From Spongospora subterranea f. sp. subterranea (lineage: Eukaryota > Endomyxa: Phytomyxea > Phytomyxea > Plasmodiophorida): a stretch of DNA of 64,000 nt. The stretch is from NCBI GenBank assembly GCA_049724395.1, contig JAUGWO010000058.1:20274-84273 (forward strand), written 5' to 3'. Shown piece by piece: positions 49,002 to 58,770 of the stretch; the first letter of the stretch is position 1, and every line of letters starts with the position of its first letter. The notes under the pieces are model-generated. The model saw only the letters and a program-made list of their open reading frames with translations. It did no database searches and was not told where the DNA came from. The translations under genes were made by a program, and so were the position numbers.

Positions 49002-52000
49002 TCAATTTTCTGATACATATGCTTCGTTAGTTACTTCCGACCCTCTGCTATTGGTATTGTCATGAGTATATGTTTTGTTCCCGGCTCTTTCTTCTTTTGT
49101 AGTGTGTGGTTGCTGTCCAACCATCAAGTCCTCATCGCTATCCATTTCCATATATTTTCCGATGTTCTGCGTTTTCTGATTGTCAAAGTCCTGGAATGCG
49201 TTCTCGACCGTTGATAAGTCCTGTTCACCTTCAATTTCGATGATTCCCAGATCTAATTCTGAATCGTCATCATTTTCAAAATGAGATTCTTCAAGCTTGT
49301 ATTTGGCCTGATCCGGGTTTGTCGATGCTCTTGATGGCGATTGCCCTAGTTGGTGTTCTCCTTCTCGTCCTGTATTCTCCATAATCGAATCAGGAGGTTG
49401 GTCCAATCCCAATACAGCGTCCACGCGATCAGGATTGTAATTTTCAGCATCCCATATCGTTATCAGTATTGTCGCCGCCTCCTGCACCTCTGTGTTCCAA
49501 TCATTGGTTAGGTCACGTATTATGTTTGCAACTCGTTCTGGACATCTCATCACTGATGAAGCTGTGGGCAAGATGGCCCATGCAAGTCTTAAACCCCACA
49601 ATCTTCGCGACCAACACTTTCGATTCCGGCACGATTCAGCTATGACATTTTCCCAAATGTAAAACACAATAGATGGCTGAACTATAGACCCTTCAACGGG
49701 TTGTATCGAGTCCTGTTGTGGGCTTTCTCGTTTGAACTGGCCACGAACGATTCGCAGGATTGACCATAGACAAACTTTTTTGACATTCTCCCAAACTGTG
49801 GAATCAGCCCATTCCAGTAATAGAGACAATGATCGGATAACATGGGAATCGTTAATCGTCAGTTCTGATATCTGAATGATGTTTTCCATGAGCTTGGCCA
49901 GTGCAAATTCACTAGTCGCTTCCATTGTCTGACCCTCAATGGAATGGAATATCAATTCAAATAAGGATTCAGCAACAGATCCTATAGATAGCGGTCAATT
50001 TGAGGCTATCTATCTGAGCATTGCAGCTGCACCTGTTGGTATCGCCTGACGAACGATCACATTCATAAGTCGAATGCATTCAACGCGAACCCTCCCGTTC
50101 GCCAATGACAATACTGGTTGAAGAGCCCGTATTGTTTCTGATTCTATCTGGGTGCCTTCATCCAACATGTATAGACATTCGACTGCTAATTGAATCCAAT
50201 CGACAAGTTGGTCGTCACGTAGATTTGACGACCCACTGATATGTGATAAAAGATGTTGAAGATTTCCGGAGCGGCCGACGATCTCCAGAATTCGCTGACG
50301 AGTTTTCACCCATGAACTGGATCTAACGGTTGATCTGATAAAAGAGAGTAATCAAAACGGGAAAATGTGAAAAGAGGTATTGTACTATTACACGTTCAAA
50401 AGTGCATGGAGAACAGCACATATGTGTTCCCAAGTAAGTATTGGCTCTAACGTTTGAATCAAAGTATCGGCTAATTGAAACGTCTCGTCAAAAAGAGAGT
50501 GAGGAATCCAGTTTAGGAAGACACCAAGGAATTCTAATAGAAGGTGTGAGGGAGCTATCGCGTCCAGCAGGATCTACCATCAGATTATTGTGTAATCACC
50601 ATATACAAATTGACAAACCGGATAATGGAACAATGCATAGTAGAGCTTGTAAAGCGGTTCTAGATGGTGATCCATCTAAACTATTCGTAACGGACAGCTC
50701 AATTATTTGGTCTATGAACTTGTCCATGGACAGTGTTTCGTCCTCTTTACGAAAAGCATTGACCGATCGGGTAATAAACCCAAGGATTTCCCAAAGATTA
50801 TGAAATAAGGACAGGTCGAACAGATCCTGGCTTTGTAGCTGCTGAAGAAGCCTTTTCTCGACCAACGGAATCAGGCGAGAAAATTCCTCCAAACAATTTG
50901 AATGATCACCGCTGGCAAATGACCGCCGTCTAGACGGGAAACGAATGTCGGCATGAAATAATTCCATCAAACATAATTAGCACCTGACCGCTGTAGTTTG
51001 GTTTTGTATTCGATCACACGAATTACAATTTGAAGCGATAAACTGATCAATTCGGGAGATGTTTGGTCGGTATCCGACCCAACCATCTGTCCGGGTGGAT
51101 GAATACGTAAATGACGATCGATCATAATTGAAACAAACCCCTGTCAAGTTCAAATGCAATCAACGTCAGAAACCTTGGGCGACACCAAAAACTCAATACG
51201 GACCGGAACTTGTTGGTTTTGAATCGTGGCGGGAAACCAGGTCTGAACAGTGTCCCAGACGTTTTGTGCAGATGATTTGATTGTCATGTTTGATGAGCCA
51301 CAGCATATTATCAGATTGGATAGAGACGTGTATGATATATCGGCGTCCCCCTAAATTTCAACAGTGTTGTAGTATCAGCAAACTCGATGTGGCAATGAGG
51401 TGAATCGCCGACCTTAATGGCGTTTAAAACATATTTCCACAATCGCAGTACAATCCGGATGGAATTCTCATATTTGGGTTCAGACGAGATCAGGTTGAAG
51501 AGCGGTTGTAAACACGAGTCAGATAGATAGTGGAGCGATGTGCTCGACAGAAGAGCCAAATTGGCTAAAACAGCTTCAATGATTGGCTCAGATACATCCC
51601 CATCCTCGATCATGATTACCGCTTCGATAATCCTCGGCAATGACGGGAAACAATCGCAACCTAAACATTCCAATACGAATTCTATGGTTCGGGCTGCCGC
51701 CTCACATATATATGTTGGATTGTCAATCACCAGCTTGCACAACTTCGGAATCAGGTTGGATTGAATACTAGAAAGAAGGGCAACTGGATCGAAGCTGACG
51801 CCTAGAGATGTTTGTTGACCTCTGCCAGCAATACTGATTAATATTTCCAGCATCTCGAACATTTTTGATGTGGGTACAAGTGCAGCTGCCGCAAGAATCA
51901 ATAACCCATCCGATGAGCATATCAAAGGCAAATCGTTCTCGGTATTGCTCTATATCGGCTCCGTATCAGAATTCAATTTTAAGAATACTGACCGGCAACT

Positions 52001-52838
52001 TACCGAATCGCAGACGTATTCACCCATCGCTTGTGCCGCGATTTTTAACACCTGGAGATTATTCGCATTATTACGGCAACTGATTGTTTCGGTAGATCAG
52101 TTCTTACTTCTGATGCCTGGATATAGAGTCGGGAATCAATCATGGCTAAACCAGATAGGAGGTCAGCGTAAATGCTCTCTAATATGAAATTATGACGGCG
52201 GAAATACGCAGAACAGTTCAGTAGTTTGATTAGACAGGTTCCTCTGGGTGATATCGATAATCGAAAACCGTTAACCGACACTGCGACGTGTCGAGATAAA
52301 ACGAAATGATGATCTGAGTCTAATCTGGCTGACGATTTCAATGACATTGTATGTTATGCAGAGAGGTTCGATAACTGAAGGAAGTAATGATCGCCCATTG
52401 ACCATTATTACAGTATCGGCATTATGGAGAACGGTTTCAGTCGACTCCAGACTAACACAATCAATCAATATGAGGCCAGATAATTCGACAACATATTCGT
52501 GAGAGTCATCAACACAGCAAGCATCTGATGAAAGGTTTGGGGTAAACGATTGCTGATAAACCAAGGGACTTCTCTCCAAGCAAGTTGTGGACATCCGCAT
52601 CGATCCACCCCGAAAAATTGCCCGATTTTTATGACACGAAATAAGATGTACAATCTTATTAGAGGATCGCCATGGTACCGTAATGTGATTTGCGATTGTT
52701 TTCATTGATAAAGCAATAAACCGATGTAGTGAGTCCCATATAATCTGAATCCGGCTGCAAATAAAGCCAAGATGGTAATCTTTCAAGCACGCCAAGGTCC
52801 CGAAAAGTATGGACGATGTTTTGACAAAAAGCTGCCAT
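49002..52838 (-). CDS. HEAT/ARM-like repeat protein with acidic tail
   Basis: Minus strand, many exons, start at 52838 (MAAFCQNIVHTFRDLGVLER), an exon too short to stand out alone. Helical repeats follow (52347-52045; 51931-51311, with PKLCKLVIDNPTYICEAAAR; 50970-50596; 50309-50010; 49955-49002). The joint at 50041-49985 was checked: a donor after ACAG and an acceptor after CTATAG give PTGSVAESLFELIFHS in frame. The C-terminal 130 residues are acidic and polar (ENDDDSELDLGIIEIEGEQD). The layout recalls large scaffold or nuclear-transport proteins, but I do not recognise the family and assign no function. It is transcribed towards the WDR53-like gene (convergent). Confidence 0.6.
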
Positions 52839-53363
52839 CAGTGATCATAAAACTTGTTGATTCTATCCGATAGAGTTGCATTGCTGGCTTGTGAACTTGA
52901 GTACTCTAACGATTTTACAACCCTTTGGACCACTTTAAAAGCCACCTACCTCGCCCCAGCAAAATTTTCGTAGGTCAATTTCAACTTTCCCCGAAATACT
53001 CATTTATTACCCAGAACCCATGAAGAGCAGAACGAGAGAAAGCTTATATTGGCAGGCACTGGGATCCCAGATAAATTGCTATCCTATTTAATCAACTTGG
53101 CGAGAACCATGAACTAGCGGTGATGATGTGGTTCAAACAGAAATAATATTGATGAACAAGTAAAATTGGACAGTTCATTAACTGCATCAAGGTAACGCGA
53201 TACGTAACGCGATAGTGCAAAAGGGGGGGGGGGGCACCTCTGACTGACACCACGGCCTGCGCAACAGGGGCTGGGCAAGAACCTCGTCGGCGGGGAGAAG
53301 GCGGGAGGCGGGTGGCTTGGCCGCACGGCGCCTGCTTGGTCGTCAGAACTGTTAGCTGCCGAT
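52839..53363. other. Divergent intergenic region with GC-rich patch
   Basis: About 525 bp between the starts of the HEAT-like gene and NAA50. Near 53224 there is a run of about eleven G, followed by a GC-rich stretch to about 53340, unlike the AT-rich flanks. Both promoters should lie here. No TATA box is obvious. Confidence 0.5.
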
Positions 53364-53965
53364 ATGGAGGGTGTGTCTTCCCCTGTTAGAATTGTCTCAT
53401 TAACGGATCCATTACTGGCTAAAAGACTAAACACGTTGTTAATGCCTATTCAGTATTCTGATCAATTCTACGAAAAATCGCTCAAATCCGGATTCAGCTT
53501 TTTAGGTATTTGTTCAGGAGTTGCTGTTCAAATCTGTTCTCAGAAATACTGGTAGCCATGCGTGGAACTGCCGCTGTTGGTCTTATATGCTGTTTAACTG
53601 AGAGTGATAATCGCATTTATATTGGCAGCCTTGCAGTAAAAGCAACTTTGAGGGGTCTTGGCATTGGTAAACTCGTTGGTTTAAGGACGGTCCGCCTTCT
53701 AATTTTATATGAACCAGGTTCGTTGTTGCTGCAAAACCTGTTGGACATTGCCCATGGCTACAGTATTTACCTCCATGTTCAAGTCGATAATCGCACCGCA
53801 ATTGAACTTTATAAACGTCACGCGTTTGTTAAATCCGGCGAAGTGCTCAACTATTACAGGTACGGTTTGACATTCATGATTTTCAGGCAGTATCGGATTA
53901 ATTGGTACTTCAGGCGTATCAAGCCATCGGCAGCTTACATTCTTCAAAGGCCAGCTGTGATTTGA
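53364..53965 (+). CDS. NAA50: N-terminal acetyltransferase NAA50 (San)
   Basis: Four exons, about 53364-53505, 53544-53666, 53717-53859 and 53914-53965, give about 152 residues, close to NAA50's usual 155-170. LLMPIQYSDQFYEKSLKSG is the NAA50 substrate-binding loop (PVxYxDxFY in animals). The acetyl-CoA site is VKATLRGLGIGSLLLQNLLD after splicing (Q/RxxGxG/A type). Later strands read YSIYLHVQVDNRTAIELYKR, then FVKSGEVLNYYR, and after the last intron RIKPSAAYILQRP, the family's C-terminal block. NAA50 acetylates Met-started N-termini, works with NatA on ribosomes and supports sister-chromatid cohesion. All splice joints are canonical and all conserved blocks are intact. Confidence 0.9.
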
Positions 53966-54140
53966 ACACTCGCCTCAAACAAGCCAGGATATTTTCAAAC
54001 AAGCACGTCAACAATTGTCAATACCCGTTGGTCGGTATATGCATCGCTCTTGTGCAGTCGCTATACTCTTCGAAAAATATTAATGGTAATTAGTAAATTT
54101 AGTATATGTTCTTGGAATTTTTATCTGTCGCCGTTAACCT

Positions 54141-54600
54141 TCACTCTGGACACGTCCTGGCATCAGTCATGAACGAAACGAATTCGGCCAAGTCCATTCC
54201 AGTCGAAGCTGAATATTCGGCTGATGAATGACTGCGGTTAGCTGGCTCGAAATACACAGGGTTTTCGGCAAACCGAACTTGTTTGCTTCTAGTGGGTTTG
54301 GCTCCATCGTTTGTACGGTACGATCTTCTTCTTGGCTTGCGGATCAGGCTAAGTTTATCCCTAGAGTCATTTGTGGCAAGCCCTTCCTCGTCGTCATGTT
54401 CGTGTGGAGTCCGAAACAATGACCGTTTCAAGTCGCCTTCACACTCATCATACCGGACGCCCCTATCACCATGCCCAATCGGAGGCCGATGGTGGCGATA
54501 TCCAAAACAGCCAGGAAGAAGACGGCTTAGCAATCTCCCTCGTCCTGAAGAACGGGGGAAGAACCTCATGGAGGAGGGCGAATGTTGATGGGATTGAGAT
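54141..54600 (-). CDS. Small basic protein with RVxF-like motif
   Basis: The minus-strand frame 54887-54141 is open, but only its C-terminal half looks coding. It is rich in Arg, Ser and His, contains KLSLIRKPRRRSYR, then SKQVRFAENPVYFEP, and ends at 54141. QVRFAE fits the consensus for docking to protein phosphatase 1 ([R/K]-x-[V/I]-x-F), which is a short motif and could be chance. The true start is not fixed; MRFFPRSSGRGRLL near 54575 is a candidate. No family was recognised. Confidence 0.35.
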
Positions 54601-54971
54601 TTTTGTGTCAGTGATATGAAGGAAAGGAGTATGTTAATTGTTCCGCGTGGCATATGCTGTATGACGATATCTGATAAACTGTCAACACAGACCTCACTCT
54701 TTTCTGTGACGCTACTACACCCACCCCACTGGCCTTCACCCGTTGGCGCTACGTACTGCAGGTACCATCTGTGACTGACAGCTGACATGTTACTGTGCAT
54801 GTTTTTGGGGGTCGCTGGCCGCACTGCTAACGCCAGACCTGATACTGCAATGATAATACCGATGGGACATGAAATATCGAGTTGCAATGCCGCCGAATTT
54901 GCTCAGTTTTGTATGTAAAATAAAGTTCAATCGGGATCAACAACTCTGTTTCAGATTCGCTGGGTACTTTC

Positions 54972-55256
54972 TCAAGCGCTCCTAGGCAGGACAGAAGATT
55001 TATCCGTTCGCCAATCAATATGAAGATTTGAAAAAACACGTTTGATATCAGATCCGAGCACCTTCTCGTGGCATTGTTTCACCGCTTCGATGATGTCTTC
55101 AAATTCGCCTCTGAGGTTGGTTCCGGTCGCGTGCTGATGACATTCAATCCGATCTCCAAAATCTTTCAGTACAAGATGACACATCTCCACGTACTTCCGA
55201 ATTGAGGGTGAAGACGAGCCAACTGGGGTTAGGCAGAAATCAGCGACGATACGCAT
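54972..55256 (-). CDS. ECM15/UPF0045 (thiamine-binding fold) protein, copy A
   Basis: A single-exon 94-residue protein. MRIVADFCLTPVGSSSPSIR, then HATGTNLRGEFEDIIEAVKQ, then CHEKVL and HIDWRTDK match the UPF0045/MTH1187 family (fungal Ecm15), about 100 residues, forming ferredoxin-like tetramers. Members such as YkoF bind thiamine or its pyrimidine part; the eukaryotic role is unclear. The G-T-N and W-R-T-D-K blocks at the ligand and oligomer sites are kept. It is divergently arranged with copy B at 55507-55809, about 250 bp apart. The C-terminus (SSVLPRSA) is a few residues shorter than the family norm. Confidence 0.85.
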   Translation of the reverse strand: MRIVADFCLTPVGSSSPSIRKYVEMCHLVLKDFGDRIECHQHATGTNLRGEFEDIIEAVKQCHEKVLGSDIKRVFSNLHIDWRTDKSSVLPRSA

Positions 55257-55506
55257 ATTGAGATTGTCTGGCGTAGCTATCCGAAATAGATGAACGACTT
55301 GAATAAATTTGTGCTCCGAAAATAAGCATCGGCCAGAAACCTGTTATTCATTCCCAGGTTATTGCGATTGGTCGTCCGACGAGTTCGGCCATATGTAATG
55401 TATCGGCCAATGAACCTGGATGAATTCCAGACCCATGACCGACCTCATAATTCATTATCGCTGGTTAAAGACAACTTGAAACTTTTGCCTTATCTACTTA
55501 TTCAAT
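55257..55506. promoter_or_regulatory. Bidirectional promoter between the ECM15 pair
   Basis: 250 bp between two ATG codons facing away from each other. CCAAT boxes occur in both orientations (ATTGG near 55369, CCAAT near 55406). No TPP-riboswitch core was seen, although thiamine control would be plausible for these genes. Confidence 0.45.
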
Positions 55507-55809
55507 ATGCATATCGTCGCCGATTTCAGCCTGATTCCAATTGGATCTTCCTCTCCCTCGCTTCGTAAATATGTTGAGATGTGCCAACAAGTATTGAAAG
55601 GCTTTGGAGAACGACTCGAATGCCACCATCACGCGACCGGTATCAATCTCGCTGGCGAATATGAAGACGTCATCAATGCGGTTAAACAGTGCCATGAAAA
55701 GGTGCTGAGCTCTGGCGTAAATCGTGTCGTATCGAGCCTTCACATGGATTGGCGAACTGATAAGAAAAAGAGTTTGAAATCCTGTATGGGCGCCCCTAGA
55801 AGCACTTGA
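55507..55809 (+). CDS. ECM15/UPF0045 (thiamine-binding fold) protein, copy B
   Basis: A single-exon 100-residue protein. MHIVADFSLIPIGSSSPSLR, HATGINLAGEYEDVINAVKQ, CHEKVL and HMDWRTDK correspond block for block to copy A, about 70-75% identical in nucleotides by eye. The two are therefore paralogues from a local inverted duplication. Differences include TGTN versus TGIN in the putative ligand loop, so binding may differ. The tail (KKKSLKSCMGAPRST) is unrelated to copy A's. Confidence 0.85.
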   Translation: MHIVADFSLIPIGSSSPSLRKYVEMCQQVLKGFGERLECHHHATGINLAGEYEDVINAVKQCHEKVLSSGVNRVVSSLHMDWRTDKKKSLKSCMGAPRST

Positions 55810-56499
55810 TTTGACTCCTTTTCTACCACCCGTTGATAAAACAACTGTCAAAAATTGTTTGAATTTGAATTTCTTTGTCAACTTGATAAAGTGGTGTGAA
55901 TTCTTTCGCGCTGTATTTCCATTTGAATTGCTTTGGTTGCCACTCTTTAAACTGGGATTAGTCAAGCTGTCCATGATCACAGAAACCGGAATTGGCCAAT
56001 TACTGGCACGAAAGAACCATGGCTGACGAATGCTAATTTACGTCGCCTTGTGATAGTAAATCGGTTTCCTCATTAGTGTTGATATGATCGATGAACCAAT
56101 ATATTGAGCGACATCTCAGAAAAGAGTCGCAGTGATCTCTACAGCAACATCATGTGCGATTACGAGAGATATTTGGCACATGAACTACAGATGTTACGAA
56201 CTACCCGCCATTATTTGCTTTCATAAACGGGTTGAACCAAACATGGCAGGTCGAATGTCACTCTCTCCTACGACATTGGCTTCGATAGGCAGCCAAAACG
56301 TGATGCAGCAGGTAGTAGAACAACGGACCTATCAAATACAGAACTAAACAAACAGCAGCAAAGTTGAATAGGTGGGAGAGGATAATCGGGTATCTGAACC
56401 CTGGTGTATGACACATAGAACCGTTCGTCTCATCCTTCACTCTGAACTCATCCTTGCCCGTTGGCGAACCGCGATACTGTTGCGCCATCCAATTCTCCA

Positions 56500-58770
56500 A
56501 TGTGTGTGCTCAACTTGTTGGTATTGCTGCTGGTGGCGATCAGACCGACTCGATCTGTGACAACCAAACCTGGTCATGGTTGGGGCGAACCGCTTAGCTC
56601 AGGTCAGGCCAATGCCGCCATAAAAATCGCCTCCTCGACTTGCTCGGTATGGATGGCGAAATGTCGCTCCAAAGAATTGCTCAAATTCTGAGAGCATTGG
56701 TCCTTGCAGGATACCATGTCGCTGTCGCAGGAGTGGGCAATGCTCCTTGACGAGACCAACCATTTACACTTTCCGGCATTCGAATATTCAGCATTGCGGT
56801 CAAATTTTCTGCAAAGCAGTTCCTTGTTGACGTTTGATTTTTCCAATGGTGTCGACCAATTTGGTGAAAGGTCTTCGATGAAGGTAGTCGTTCAGTTCAT
56901 CTTCAAATAGAGATTCGGCTTGTTAAGGGTTTTTTTAGAAATGGGGCTCGAGCCCGGCTTCGAGCTTTGACGCGTCCCATGTCAGTATCGATTCTCAACG
57001 GTTGAGCCAAAAGGGCCAGCACCTCGATTGCCTTATCGAATCAAACCGTATTCCAAGTGATTCGGAAATTTTGTCGTCAAAAGAAGTTCTCGAGAATCTC
57101 GTGCCCGATAATACAAACTCCCACCAGTTTGGTGACAGTTCTTCCAAAAATTTAGCCGTTCAGTTTAAGTCCAACTTGTGTTTCGGGTTGCTAATGTCGT
57201 CTTAGGATTGGAACCCGAACACGAGTCCAAACCGTGATGCATCCCGTATCAGTAATGATGGTCAACAGTCAATTGAACGCGTAGAGGGCAAAACTTCCGA
57301 TTGTTGCATCGAAAATACGATCAATTCGAGAAACCAGCCTGTTGACGTTCGTGAGAATATCGTGCCAGTAAGGGATTTCCGATAATCGTGATCACCAATA
57401 TCTGCTTATGGCGTAATAGGATGGATTTCCGCAGCGGACTCACAAAATGGTTTATTTTCGTAACTCCAAGTACTTGATGGGATTGAGAATGCTCAGTCCG
57501 CTCCTAAACTGGGACCTGGATGAGGTCAAAGACTATGATAGCCTCTGTGTGTTTCTGGTCAGAACTCTGGTTCCCCGCTCTGTCTGTGATTTGATGATCA
57601 CAAACGGTATCGTCTGTTTAGGGAAAGGAGACGAATCCTGAGCAGGTCGATTTTCACAACAGTGTCGCCATGACGGAACACATCATGAAACTACTGGTGG
57701 AAAGAAAGTCTGGGCGGGATAACGTTGAGATCGGACAAAAAAACATCGATGCTCCTAATCCAAAGCTCATTGGCAAGGCAAACAGCACTCCGGAAAAACT
57801 GATCCGAATTTCGAATTTTGTTTTAAAACTGGTCTCTTGCAGAAGATCAGGCTGCAGTATTAATCCTAATGTGATATCGTGTTTCAAGCGCGTCTGTATC
57901 CCCGTCCTTCATTGTCTTGTGAAATGCTGTGGCAAAGACATAAACGTGTTCCAGACACGTTGGGGAACGCGTTTCCCGCACCATATTTTTGGTGTGAATT
58001 GCTGCCCCGGTCGTGGATTAAAACATAACACCTGCGGGTACTTGAGGACCAAAGTTGTCATAAACCCTGACAACAGGTATTCATTGGCCCTTTTCTTTAA
58101 TCTGATTAACATATGTGCTTTCAGAGACAACGACTCCGATTTATTGGATCTCAAAGCTCTTGTTGTTGCTGTTTCAACTTCAAAAACCGTAGAAGAAAAA
58201 CTCAATCTGTGCTGGAAATTCAACGAGAAATTCCGATCATGTGGCCCCATTGCTCGAAAGCCTTTCCTAGCATATCATAACCAAACCCCGAGACCCATCT
58301 GGGGGTGCTTTGTTCATCACTGTGGTGAAGATGCAAAGGAATGGATTCGAAAATGGGGCTCTCGATTCCCGCAAGGAAGTTTCGGCAGTCGAAAATGTCA
58401 TGGCTTGGAGACCTTTAGTTGCGGATCGATCGATCCACCATTCGATATTCCAGCAAGACATGAACTTCGCTCTAGATTAACCCGAAACCTCCTTCCAGCG
58501 CTGTCCAAAATTTTCGAAGAGTATGATCATTTCGTAATTGCGAAGACAACATTAAAGAAATCGCCTCATCCGGATTTAACCACTTTTATCAAAAAATGTC
58601 GTCCTATTTACAATTGCTTACATCGTCATTGCGCTGGAAGTGTTGAGGAATTTGCTCGGAGATGGGGAGAACCAGTATACTGCACCAGTTTCAGTCGCAA
58701 TTGCTGTCCTGGTCCAGACAAAAGGAATCTGATGTCCTGTCAATATAATTCTCATCCAAAGGTTTTATGA
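56500..58770 (+). CDS. Secreted Cys-rich protein with three W-G/NCCPG repeats
   Basis: The first exon encodes a signal peptide (MCVLNLLVLLLVAIRPTRS) and a Gly/Pro-rich stretch. The middle (56704-57650) is polar and contains a duplicated exon-plus-intron unit (56840-56935 and 57130-57205 at its 5' splice sides). The long last exon (57670-58770) has three repeats of about 110 residues: Cys-x3-Cys-Pro start, a CxxxC pair, then a Trp-Gly and an NCCPG-like end. Examples are VNCCPGRGLKHNTCGYL with RWGTRFPHHIFG; KWGSRFPQGSFG; and RWGEPVYCTSFSRNCCPG. Repeat 2 has lost one Cys of the CC pair (RKCHG). The spacing suggests disulphide-bonded modules in a secreted or surface protein. No known family was recognised. 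Joints in the middle are tentative; start and last exon are firmer. Confidence 0.55.
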
